From positions 1-5,715 of the forward strand of contig URYM01000129.1 in the NCBI GenBank assembly GCA_900552095.1: a DNA stretch of 5,715 nt, written 5' to 3'. The notes under the pieces were generated by a model. The model saw only the letters and a program-made list of their open reading frames with translations. It searched no databases and was not told where the DNA came from. The DNA is from an uncultured Blautia sp. (GTDB lineage: Bacteria; Bacillota; Clostridia; Lachnospirales; Lachnospiraceae). Below are positions 1 through 5,715 of the stretch, one piece after another. Made by a program: the position numbers and the translations under genes. Position 1 is the stretch's first letter. Each line of letters begins with the position of its first letter.

Positions 1-40
1 CGTAAGATCGTCGGCAGCGTCAGATGTGTATAAGAGACAG
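1..40 (+). other. Nextera/Tn5 sequencing adapter left on contig end (not genomic)
   Basis: Bases 8-40 match the 33-base Illumina Nextera read-1 transposase adapter: the TCGTCGGCAGCGTC part at 8-21, followed by the 19-base Tn5 mosaic end AGATGTGTATAAGAGACAG at 22-40. Bases 1-7 (CGTAAGA) match the last seven bases of the Nextera i5 index that I recall as S517 (GCGTAAGA). In the library primer the index sits directly before the adapter, so the order is exactly right. This is library-construction sequence that escaped trimming. Genome sequence begins at about base 41. The frame that continues into prmC meets a TAA at 31-33 inside the adapter, which produces a false upstream stop. Confidence 0.97.
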
Positions 41-41
41 C

Positions 42-71
42 TTGTTATTATATGAAACAGGATGCTATAAT
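42..71 (+). promoter_or_regulatory. Possible internal promoter within prmC (extended -10)
   Basis: TGCTATAAT at 63-71 is a perfect extended -10 element (TGnTATAAT). TTGTTA at 42-47 matches the -35 consensus at 4 of 6 bases with an 18-base spacer. Transcription would begin near base 78, inside prmC, and could feed prfA and the genes after it. The bases also encode conserved-frame protein (Asp-Ala-Ile-Ile), so chance coding similarity is possible, and the -35 lies only two bases from the adapter junction. No experimental support is visible. Confidence 0.3.
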
Positions 72-774
72 AGAGGAAGAAAAGGAACGAAGCTATCGGC
101 AGCTGATTTTGAGGCGGGCCGGGCATACACCGGTTCAGCAGCTTCTGGGGGAGGCCTGGTTTGCCGGACTTCCCTTTTATGTTAATGATCAGGTGCTGAT
201 TCCCCGACAGGATACGGAGGTTCTGGTAGAGGAAGCGAAAAAGAGATTAAAATCGGGGGATGAGATCCTGGATCTGTGCACCGGATCCGGGTGTATCCTT
301 CTGGCGATTTTAAAGTCCTGTGAAGGGATTCGGGGAACGGGAGCCGATCTCTCGGAGAATGCTCTTTTGGTGGCGAAGGAAAATGGAGAGCGCCTCGGTG
401 TACCGGCCAGCTGGATCCGGAGCGATCTTTTTCAGAATATAGAGGGTAAATTTAATCTGATCACCTCGAATCCTCCTTATATTGCCAGTGAGGTGATTCC
501 AGGCCTGATGCCGGAAGTGAGGGATCATGAGCCGCTTCTGGCGCTGGATGGAGGAGAGGATGGACTGGACTTTTACCGCAAGATCGTAAGCCAGGCGGGC
601 GCATATCTGAAGAAGGGCGGCTGGCTGTGTCTGGAAATCGGTTATGATCAGGGGCAGCCGCTTCGGGAAATGCTTCTGGAAGCCGGATATGAAGAAGTTG
701 AAATAATCAGGGATCTGGCCGGACTTGACCGGACGGCGGTGGGTCGGAGACCTCAGGAGGAAAGACATGTTTGA
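43..774 (+). CDS. prmC: Release factor glutamine methyltransferase PrmC (HemK), 5'-truncated
   Basis: PrmC is a cytoplasmic SAM-dependent enzyme that N5-methylates the glutamine of the GGQ motif in release factors, here presumably the RF1 encoded next door. Counting from the internal ATG at 52, visible motifs are IPRQDTE (50-56), the SAM-binding loop DLCTGSGC (74-81), the catalytic NPPY (140-143) that holds the substrate glutamine, and the family C-terminal [13 protein letters not shown] (221-233). The NPPY tetrapeptide and the overall layout are diagnostic. From the ATG the protein has 240 residues, against about 275-290 usual for the family. IPRxDTE lies near residue 89 in E. coli PrmC, so roughly 35-45 N-terminal residues of the helical substrate-recognition domain are missing. 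The frame stays open upstream of the ATG (Cys-Tyr-Tyr from base 43) until the adapter, so the ATG at 52 is an internal methionine and the true start is off the contig. The 3' end overlaps prfA by 8 bases. Confidence 0.95.
   Translation, partial: CYYMKQDAIIEEEKERSYRQLILRRAGHTPVQQLLGEAWFAGLPFYVNDQVLIPRQDTEVLVEEAKKRLKSGDEILDLCTGSGCILLAILKSCEGIRGTGADLSENALLVAKENGERLGVPASWIRSDLFQNIEGKFNLITSNPPYIASEVIPGLMPEVRDHEPLLALDGGEDGLDFYRKIVSQAGAYLKKGGWLCLEIGYDQGQPLREMLLEAGYEEVEIIRDLAGLDRTAVGRRPQEERHV
755..760 (+). promoter_or_regulatory. Ribosome binding site of prfA
   Basis: AGGAGG sits six bases before the ATG at 767. It lies inside the last codons of prmC and fixes the prfA start at 767, rather than at the in-frame TTG at 725, which has no such site and would add 14 residues foreign to the family. 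Its position inside the upstream gene suggests translational coupling of prmC and prfA. Confidence 0.9.
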
Positions 775-1840
775 TAAATTAGAGGATTTGGTAGCCCGGT
801 TTGAAGAAGTGCTTAATGAGCTGTCTGAGCCGGGAGTAACCGGTGACCAGGCGCATTTTCAGCGCCTGATGAAGGAACAAAGTGATTTACAGCCGCTGGT
901 AGACACGTACCGGGATTATAAAAAGGCAAAAGAGACCATAGAGGACAGTCTGGCTATGCTGGAGGAAGAGTCGGATGAGGAAATGAGGGAGATGCTCAAA
1001 GAAGAACTTTCGGATGCCAAAAAAGAGGTGGAAAAACTGGAGCATGAACTGAAGATCCTTCTCCTTCCCAAAGATCCTAATGATGAAAAGAATATCATGG
1101 TAGAGATAAGAGCCGGCGCCGGCGGAGATGAGGCGGCACTTTTTGCGGCAGAGCTTTACCGGATGTATGTCAGTTACGCAGAGAGCATGCGCTGGAAAAC
1201 GGAACTGGTCAATGTGAATGAAAATGGGATTGGCGGGTTTAAAGAGTGCGTATTTATGGTAACCGGGCAGGGAGCTTATTCCAGATTTAAATATGAGTCC
1301 GGTGTTCATCGGGTGCAGAGGGTACCGGCGACGGAATCCGGTGGAAGGATCCATACGTCCACGGCGACGGTAGCGGTTATGCCGGAGGCCGAGGATGTGG
1401 ATGTGAAGATCGACATGAATGACTGCCGGATTGATGTTATGAGGGCTTCGGGAAATGGAGGGCAGTGTGTCAACACGACCGATTCCGCAGTTCGTCTGAC
1501 TCATATGCCGACGGGGATTGTGATCTACAGCCAGACAGAAAAATCACAGCTGCAGAATAAGGAAAAGGCATTTCGCCTGCTGCGTTCCAAACTTTATGAT
1601 CTGGAACTGGAAAAGCAGCAGAGTGCGGAAGCTGAGGCGAGAAGAAGCCAGATCGGAACCGGGGACAGATCCGAGAAAATCCGGACTTATAATTTTCCGC
1701 AGGGAAGAGTTACCGACCATCGGATCAAGCTGACCCTGCACCGTCTGGAGGCAGTGCTGGATGGAGATCTGGATGAAGTAATCAATAGTCTGATCGCAGC
1801 AGATCAGGCTGCAAAATTATCCAATATGCAGGAGAAGTAA
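767..1840 (+). CDS. prfA: Peptide chain release factor 1 (RF1)
   Basis: RF1 recognises UAA and UAG stop codons in the ribosomal A site and triggers peptidyl-tRNA hydrolysis. The 357-residue length is normal for the family (about 355-360). Residues 1-110 form the charged, helical N-terminal domain. [15 protein letters not shown] (113-127) is the conserved class I release factor segment. The stop-codon-reading PAT tripeptide is at 187-189 within [16 protein letters not shown], which marks RF1; RF2 would carry SPF. The catalytic GGQ is at 231-233, followed by VNTTDSAVR, and [15 protein letters not shown] is at 306-320. The residue after GGQ is Cys234, where E. coli has His. The gene overlaps the end of prmC by 8 bases, and PrmC modifies Gln233, so enzyme and substrate are coupled. 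The start at 767 is chosen from the AGGAGG and from N-terminal similarity (MFDKLEDL). The stop codon is TAA, itself an RF1 codon. Confidence 0.98.
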   Translation: MFDKLEDLVARFEEVLNELSEPGVTGDQAHFQRLMKEQSDLQPLVDTYRDYKKAKETIEDSLAMLEEESDEEMREMLKEELSDAKKEVEKLEHELKILLLPKDPNDEKNIMVEIRAGAGGDEAALFAAELYRMYVSYAESMRWKTELVNVNENGIGGFKECVFMVTGQGAYSRFKYESGVHRVQRVPATESGGRIHTSTATVAVMPEAEDVDVKIDMNDCRIDVMRASGNGGQCVNTTDSAVRLTHMPTGIVIYSQTEKSQLQNKEKAFRLLRSKLYDLELEKQQSAEAEARRSQIGTGDRSEKIRTYNFPQGRVTDHRIKLTLHRLEAVLDGDLDEVINSLIAADQAAKLSNMQEK

Positions 1841-1853
1841 AGGGAGAAGGCAA

Positions 1854-2774
1854 ATGAAAAAGACAGCGCTGGTCATTATGGCCGCGGGACTGGGGAGCCG
1901 CTTTGGAAAGGGGATCAAGCAGCTGGAGCCGGTTGGACCGGGAGGAGAGATCATTATGGATTATTCGATCTATGATGCTCTGGAAGCCGGATTTAACAAG
2001 GTGGTATTTATTACCAGGAAGGATCTGGAGGAGGATTTCCGCAGGATCATTGGAAACCGGATTGAAAAGCTTACAGAGGTGGAATACGTATTTCAGGAGC
2101 GGGATGATCTGCCGGAAGGGTTCAGCTGTCCGCCGGGGCGGGTAAAGCCCTGGGGAACAGGACAGGCAGTTCTTTGCTGCCGGGGCAGGATAAAAGAGCC
2201 CTTTGCCGTGATCAATGCGGATGATTATTACGGGAAAGACCCCTATGTAAAGATCCACGATTATCTGACCGGCGGCCGTAAGATTCCGGATGGAAAGTTG
2301 GACATTTGCATGGCAGGATTTCTGCTGAAAAATACTTTGAGTGAGAATGGCGGGGTGACCAGGGGAATCTGCCGGACAGATGATCAGAATCATCTGCTGG
2401 GTATACGGGAGACGTATAACATTTGCAGGACAGCTTCCGGTGCGGCGGCTGTCAGTGGAGATGAAGTTACTCCTCTTGCTCTGGACAGCCGGGTTTCCAT
2501 GAATATGTGGGGACTGCAGCCGGAATTTCTGGATGTGCTGGAGGAGGGATTTATAGAGTTCCTCCGGAGCGTGGAGCCGGGCGATGTGAAGAAAGAGTAT
2601 CTTCTGCCTACGGTGATTGATCAGCTGATCCGGAGAAACAAAGCGGAGGTAACAGTTCTGGAGACACAATCCAGCTGGTTTGGCGTGACTTATCAGGAAG
2701 ACAAGCAGAGTGTGGTGGAGTCTTTTGGGGAACTGATTTCTCAGGGAGTATATAAGGAAAAGTTATTTGACTAA
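1854..2774 (+). CDS. Nucleotidyltransferase-fold protein, substrate unknown
   Basis: This is a 306-residue protein of the sugar-phosphate/NTP nucleotidyltransferase superfamily. It opens with the nucleotide-binding signature MAAGLGSRFG (9-18) and a downstream lysine (K22). KPWGTGQAVLC (98-108) resembles the GTA/GTG-x-A base-binding loop, and INADDYYG (120-127) supplies the acidic pair that usually binds metal. Further conserved-looking blocks are SMNMWG (215-220) and WFGVTYQEDK (275-284) near the C-terminus. There are no left-handed beta-helix hexapeptide repeats, so it is not GlmU or GlmU-like, and there is no transmembrane segment. It starts 13 bases after prfA with AGGGAGAAGG as ribosome binding site and ends 17 bases before glmM. 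Proximity to glmM suggests a role in activated-sugar or envelope metabolism, but that is inference. The fold is well supported; the reaction is not known to me. Confidence 0.85.
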   Translation: MKKTALVIMAAGLGSRFGKGIKQLEPVGPGGEIIMDYSIYDALEAGFNKVVFITRKDLEEDFRRIIGNRIEKLTEVEYVFQERDDLPEGFSCPPGRVKPWGTGQAVLCCRGRIKEPFAVINADDYYGKDPYVKIHDYLTGGRKIPDGKLDICMAGFLLKNTLSENGGVTRGICRTDDQNHLLGIRETYNICRTASGAAAVSGDEVTPLALDSRVSMNMWGLQPEFLDVLEEGFIEFLRSVEPGDVKKEYLLPTVIDQLIRRNKAEVTVLETQSSWFGVTYQEDKQSVVESFGELISQGVYKEKLFD

Positions 2775-2791
2775 GAAGGAGTGAAGAAATC

Positions 2792-4138
2792 ATGGGCAAA
2801 TATTTTGGAACAGACGGTTTTCGAGGGGAAGCAAATGTAGATCTTACAGTTGAGCATGCATATAAGGTAGGGCGTTACCTGGGCTGGTATTACGGACAGG
2901 GGCATAAGGCGCAGGTTGCAATTGGAAAAGATACCAGAAGAAGCAGCTACATGTTTGAGTATGCTCTGGCAGCAGGACTTACAGCTTCCGGTGCGGATGC
3001 GTATCTGCTTCATGTGACAACGACACCCAGTGTCTCCTATGTGGTGCGCACGGAAGATTTTGACTGCGGCATCATGATTTCTGCCAGCCATAACCCTTTT
3101 TATGACAATGGGATCAAGATTATTAATGGAAATGGACAGAAGATTGAGGCATCGGTTGAGGAGAAGATAGAATCTTATATTGACGGAGAGCTGGAGGAGA
3201 TCCCTCTGGCTACGGGAGAAAATATTGGACGCACCGTGGATTTTTCTGCGGGAAGAAACCGTTATCTGGGATATCTGATCTCCTTGCCTACCCGGTCTTT
3301 CAAGAATATGAGAGTGGGACTGGATTGTTCTAACGGAAGTGCGTCTGCAATTGCCAAAAGTGTTTTTGATGCCCTGGGTGCCAAGACCTATGTGATCCAT
3401 AACAATCCGGATGGAACGAACATTAATAAAGAGTGCGGTTCCACTCATATTCGGGAACTGCAGAAATTTGTGCGGGAAAATCATCTGAATGTGGGATTTG
3501 CCTATGACGGCGATGCAGATCGCTGTATTGCTGTGGACGAGAAGGGAAATGAGATTAACGGTGATCTGATTCTGTATGTATGCGGAAAGTATATGAAGGA
3601 GCAGGGAAAGCTGGATAATGATACGATCGTGACTACGGTAATGTCTAATCTGGGACTCTATAAAGCCTGCGACCGGGAAGGGATCCGTTATGAGAAAACT
3701 GCGGTGGGTGATAAGTACGTAGCAGAAAATATGATGACCAATGGCCATAAAATCGGAGGAGAGCAGTCCGGGCATATCATTTTCAGCAAGTATGCAACCA
3801 CGGGAGATGGGATTCTGACCTCTCTTATGGTGATGGAAGTTCTGATGGAGAAAAAACAGCCGCTTTCCGTGCTGGCTTCAGAGGTTGTGATCTATCCGCA
3901 GGTACTGAAAAATGTGAGGGTAGCCAATAAAAAAGAAGCCAGAGAAAATCCCAAGGTAATTGCTGCAGTGAATGAAGTGGCAGAGACACTGGGAGAGGAC
4001 GGACGTATTCTGGTCAGAGAGAGCGGGACAGAACCTTTAATCCGCGTCATGGTGGAGGCAGCCACACAGCAGATCTGCGAAGAGCAGGTAGAGAAGGTAG
4101 TGTCCGTGATGAGATCCGAGGGTCTGGTGATCGGCTGA
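2792..4138 (+). CDS. glmM: Phosphoglucosamine mutase GlmM
   Basis: GlmM interconverts glucosamine-6-phosphate and glucosamine-1-phosphate, the step before GlmU makes UDP-GlcNAc for peptidoglycan. It is a cytosolic member of the alpha-D-phosphohexomutase family. At 448 residues it has the usual length. Motifs in order: KYFGTDGFRG (3-12), the GlmM-type N-terminus; the active-site loop ISASHNP (96-102) with Ser99 as the phosphorylated serine; the magnesium-binding loop DGDADR (239-244); the sugar-binding loop GEQSGH (323-328); and the phosphate-binding RESGTEP (409-415). The GEQSGH loop and the SASHNP serine context favour GlmM over phosphomannomutase or phosphoglucomutase. All four loops are intact, so the enzyme should be active. 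AAGGAG at 2776-2781 lies 10 bases before the ATG. The gene is separated from both neighbours by 17 bases and is likely cotranscribed with them. Confidence 0.96.
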   Translation: MGKYFGTDGFRGEANVDLTVEHAYKVGRYLGWYYGQGHKAQVAIGKDTRRSSYMFEYALAAGLTASGADAYLLHVTTTPSVSYVVRTEDFDCGIMISASHNPFYDNGIKIINGNGQKIEASVEEKIESYIDGELEEIPLATGENIGRTVDFSAGRNRYLGYLISLPTRSFKNMRVGLDCSNGSASAIAKSVFDALGAKTYVIHNNPDGTNINKECGSTHIRELQKFVRENHLNVGFAYDGDADRCIAVDEKGNEINGDLILYVCGKYMKEQGKLDNDTIVTTVMSNLGLYKACDREGIRYEKTAVGDKYVAENMMTNGHKIGGEQSGHIIFSKYATTGDGILTSLMVMEVLMEKKQPLSVLASEVVIYPQVLKNVRVANKKEARENPKVIAAVNEVAETLGEDGRILVRESGTEPLIRVMVEAATQQICEEQVEKVVSVMRSEGLVIG

Positions 4139-4155
4139 GAAGAGAAAGGGATCAA

Positions 4156-5190
4156 ATGAGAAAAAGGGGAATCTGTACTGTCTGCCTGGCACTGCTGCTG
4201 ACAGGCTGTGGGTCTGATTCGGCTAAAACTGCCTATGAAAAAGGCGTGACAGCGCTGCAGGCCGGGGAGTATGAGACAGCGGTTCAGGCTATGGATGAGG
4301 TGATCGGCCAGGAATACCGGCTTCCGGAGGCTTACAGAATCCAGGGAATTGCCAGTCTGCAGCTGGGAGATTACCCGGAGGCGATTGCTTCTCTGCAGAG
4401 GAGCCTGAATGCGCTGGATATGTCAAATGCATCTTTTGAGAGGGATACGCTTTACTATCTGGCAGAAGCCAGAAATGTTTACGGGGAACCGGCCAGGGCA
4501 ATAGAGATCTATGATGAGCTCCTGGGAAGAGAGGAAGAATGGCAGGCGTATTTCCTGAGGGGAAAAACGTATTTTAAGCTGGAAGAGTACGAAAAGGCTC
4601 GGGAAGATTTTGAGCGGGCAGTGGAGAACAGTAAGGATACGGATTTGTATATTCAGATTTATCAGCTGTACAAGGGAACCAGTCTGGAAAAGGATGGGAC
4701 TGATTTTCTGGAAAAGGCGCTGCAGATCAGGGATGAAACGGCAGAAGGATATTATAACCGGGGAAGGGTATACTATTATCTGCAGGAGTATGAGAAGGCG
4801 GAAGATGAGCTGACGCAGGCTATGGATCAGGGAAAGCCGGAAGCAATGCTTCTTCTGGGCCGGGTGTATCTTGTAAAGAAAGATGTGGATGGCGCCCGGC
4901 AGATGTATCAGCAGGCACTGGAAAAAGAAGAGAAAAAGGATCAGGCATATAATGGTCTGGCACTCTGTGATATTGCGGAAGAAAATTATGACGGGGCGCT
5001 GGAACAGATTCAAAAGGGGCTTCAGTCGGAGGGAGGAACAGCCAGACAGCAGCTGCTTTACAATGAGATTATTGTATATGAGCGCAGGCTGGATTTTGAA
5101 ACGGCCAGGGAAAAAATGGAAAGTTACCTGGCTGTGTATCCGGACGATGAGGAAGCACAGCGGGAGGCGCAGTTTCTGGAGAGCCGCTAA
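4156..5190 (+). CDS. TPR-repeat lipoprotein of unknown function
   Basis: A 344-residue predicted lipoprotein. The N-terminus MRKRG is positively charged, followed by a short hydrophobic stretch (residues 6-16) and the lipobox LTGC with lipidated Cys18, so it should be anchored on the outer face of the cytoplasmic membrane. The rest is almost entirely tetratricopeptide repeats of about 31-34 residues, at approximately 26-58, 59-92, 98-128, 131-161, a degenerate one at 164-195, then 198-228, 229-261, 264-294 and 300-330. Typical signatures are AYxxxGxxxxxxGxYxxAxxxxxxAL, for example YFLRGKTYFKLEEYEKARED at 132-151. TPR arrays bind peptides or proteins; no catalytic domain is present. The ATG lies 17 bases after glmM with the moderate site GAGAAAGGG upstream. 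Adjacency to glmM hints at an envelope role, but the partner is unknown. Orthologues by position would be more informative than by sequence, since TPRs match many unrelated proteins. Confidence 0.9.
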   Translation: MRKRGICTVCLALLLTGCGSDSAKTAYEKGVTALQAGEYETAVQAMDEVIGQEYRLPEAYRIQGIASLQLGDYPEAIASLQRSLNALDMSNASFERDTLYYLAEARNVYGEPARAIEIYDELLGREEEWQAYFLRGKTYFKLEEYEKAREDFERAVENSKDTDLYIQIYQLYKGTSLEKDGTDFLEKALQIRDETAEGYYNRGRVYYYLQEYEKAEDELTQAMDQGKPEAMLLLGRVYLVKKDVDGARQMYQQALEKEEKKDQAYNGLALCDIAEENYDGALEQIQKGLQSEGGTARQQLLYNEIIVYERRLDFETAREKMESYLAVYPDDEEAQREAQFLESR

Positions 5191-5196
5191 AGGAGG
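5191..5196 (+). promoter_or_regulatory. Ribosome binding site of hflX with unusually short spacing
   Basis: AGGAGG immediately follows the TAA of the lipoprotein gene, with only three bases (AGA) before the ATG at 5200; five to nine would be usual. No better-spaced ATG, GTG or TTG fits: the next in-frame candidate, GTG at 5227, lacks a comparable site. The tight junction suggests hflX translation is coupled to termination of the upstream gene. Confidence 0.7.
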
Positions 5197-5199
5197 AGA

Positions 5200-5715
5200 A
5201 TGGCAGAATTTTTTGAATTTCAGGATGTGAAAGAGCGGGTTATTCTGGTAGGAGTGCAGACGTATCAGTCAGATGATACGCTGGAATCTCTGGATGAACT
5301 GGAAGAGCTGGCAGCTACGGCCGGGGCGGCAACGGTGGCGAAAGTGGTGCAGAACAGGGAGGCGGTTCATCCCGGAACTTATATTGGAAAAGGAAAAATA
5401 GAGGAGATCAGAGAGCTTCTCACAGCATTGGATGCGAACGGGGTAATCTGTGATGATGAACTCTCTCCGGCGCAGATGAATAATCTGGAGCAGGAACTGG
5501 AGTGCAAAGTGCTGGACCGTACTATGGTGATTCTGGATATTTTTGCGGGAAGGGCCAGAACAAGGGAAGGTAAGATCCAGGTAGAACTGGCACAGCTGCG
5601 TTACCGTGCTTCTCGTCTGGTGGGACTTCGGGCATCGCTGTCCCGTCTGGGAGGAGGAATTGGAACCAGAGGACCGGGCGAGAAGAAGCTGGAGATGGAT
5701 CGGCGTCTGATCCGA
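5200..5715 (+). CDS. hflX: GTPase HflX, N-terminal part (cut by window end)
   Basis: HflX is a GTPase of the TRAFAC class that binds the large ribosomal subunit and splits stalled or stress-arrested 70S ribosomes. The 172 codons seen are open to the right edge without a stop. They carry the HflX N-terminal domain: ERVILVGV (12-19), HPGTYIGKGK (57-66), DDELSP (85-90), DRTMVILDIFAGRARTREGK (106-125), then VELAQL (128-133), and the linker signature GGGIGTRGPGEKKLEMDRR (151-169). These are the family hallmarks that precede the G domain. The GTPase P-loop and the other G motifs lie beyond the window, about 240 residues or more being absent, so GTPase integrity cannot be judged. The ATG at 5200 is preferred because it follows AGGAGG directly and the N-terminal length suits the family. 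It starts 9 bases after the lipoprotein gene. Confidence 0.95.
   Translation, partial: MAEFFEFQDVKERVILVGVQTYQSDDTLESLDELEELAATAGAATVAKVVQNREAVHPGTYIGKGKIEEIRELLTALDANGVICDDELSPAQMNNLEQELECKVLDRTMVILDIFAGRARTREGKIQVELAQLRYRASRLVGLRASLSRLGGGIGTRGPGEKKLEMDRRLIR

Noticed and set aside
22..40. Tn5 mosaic end as a sign of a natural transposon
   Set aside because: It is the engineered 19-base mosaic end, preceded by the Nextera primer sequence and index bases, with no transposase gene. It is a library artefact.
725..766. Upstream TTG start for prfA, adding 14 residues
   Set aside because: No ribosome binding site suits it. The extra residues are the out-of-frame end of prmC and do not fit RF1 N-termini; ATG 767 has AGGAGG six bases upstream.
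1112..1123. Perfect 12-base palindrome GCCGGCGCCGGC
   Set aside because: It falls on the conserved AGAGG codons of RF1 and has no T-run after it, so it is explained by coding constraint rather than being a terminator or operator.
1782..2669. Reverse-strand open frame (295 codons) opposite the nucleotidyltransferase
   Set aside because: No family motif or convincing start signal; it mirrors a well-supported + strand gene.
1854..2774. Calling the nucleotidyltransferase GlmU because it precedes glmM
   Set aside because: It lacks the hexapeptide beta-helix domain and is too short (306 residues against about 450).
2771..3775. Long reverse-strand open frame (334 codons) opposite glmM
   Set aside because: The + strand encodes an intact GlmM with every motif. 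The reverse product is rich in Ile, Ser and His with no recognisable domain, typical of an antisense shadow.
4156..5190. Direct DNA repeats in the TPR gene as a tandem-repeat array
   Set aside because: The repetition is at the degenerate protein level (TPR motif); the nucleotide sequences of the units have diverged and do not form a DNA repeat array.

Overview
The window is a short contig-like piece from a Gram-positive bacterium, most likely a member of the Clostridia close to Lachnospiraceae. This placement rests on protein sequence style (the RF1, PrmC and HflX sequences), on strong AGGAGG-type ribosome binding sites, on purine-rich coding strands and on the gene content. It is an inference from memory of the families, not a search result. 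All genes lie on the + strand and are packed end to end, with gaps of 9-17 bases or a short overlap, so they read as one operon with no visible terminator inside.

Bases 1-40 are not genomic. Bases 8-40 are the Illumina Nextera read-1 transposase adapter, ending in the 19-base Tn5 mosaic end. The seven bases before it match the end of a Nextera i5 index. Real genome sequence starts at about base 41, inside a gene.

Layout: (1) prmC, the N5-glutamine methyltransferase for release factors, lacking its first ~35-45 codons because the contig ends there; (2) prfA, peptide chain release factor 1, overlapping prmC by 8 bases; (3) a nucleotidyltransferase-fold protein of unknown substrate; (4) glmM, phosphoglucosamine mutase, which makes glucosamine-1-phosphate for UDP-GlcNAc and cell wall synthesis; (5) a lipoprotein made of tetratricopeptide repeats; (6) the N-terminal 172 codons of hflX, a ribosome-associated GTPase, cut by the right edge before its GTPase domain.

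Functionally, prmC and prfA are enzyme and substrate: PrmC methylates the glutamine of the GGQ motif in RF1. HflX at the other end also acts on ribosomes. Between them lie an envelope-precursor enzyme and two less understood genes, the nucleotidyltransferase and the TPR lipoprotein. I see no CRISPR array, mobile element, RNA gene or defence system. The region is mainly housekeeping, and the most notable observations are the adapter artefact with its effect on prmC annotation, a good promoter-like site inside prmC, and the two uncharacterised genes.
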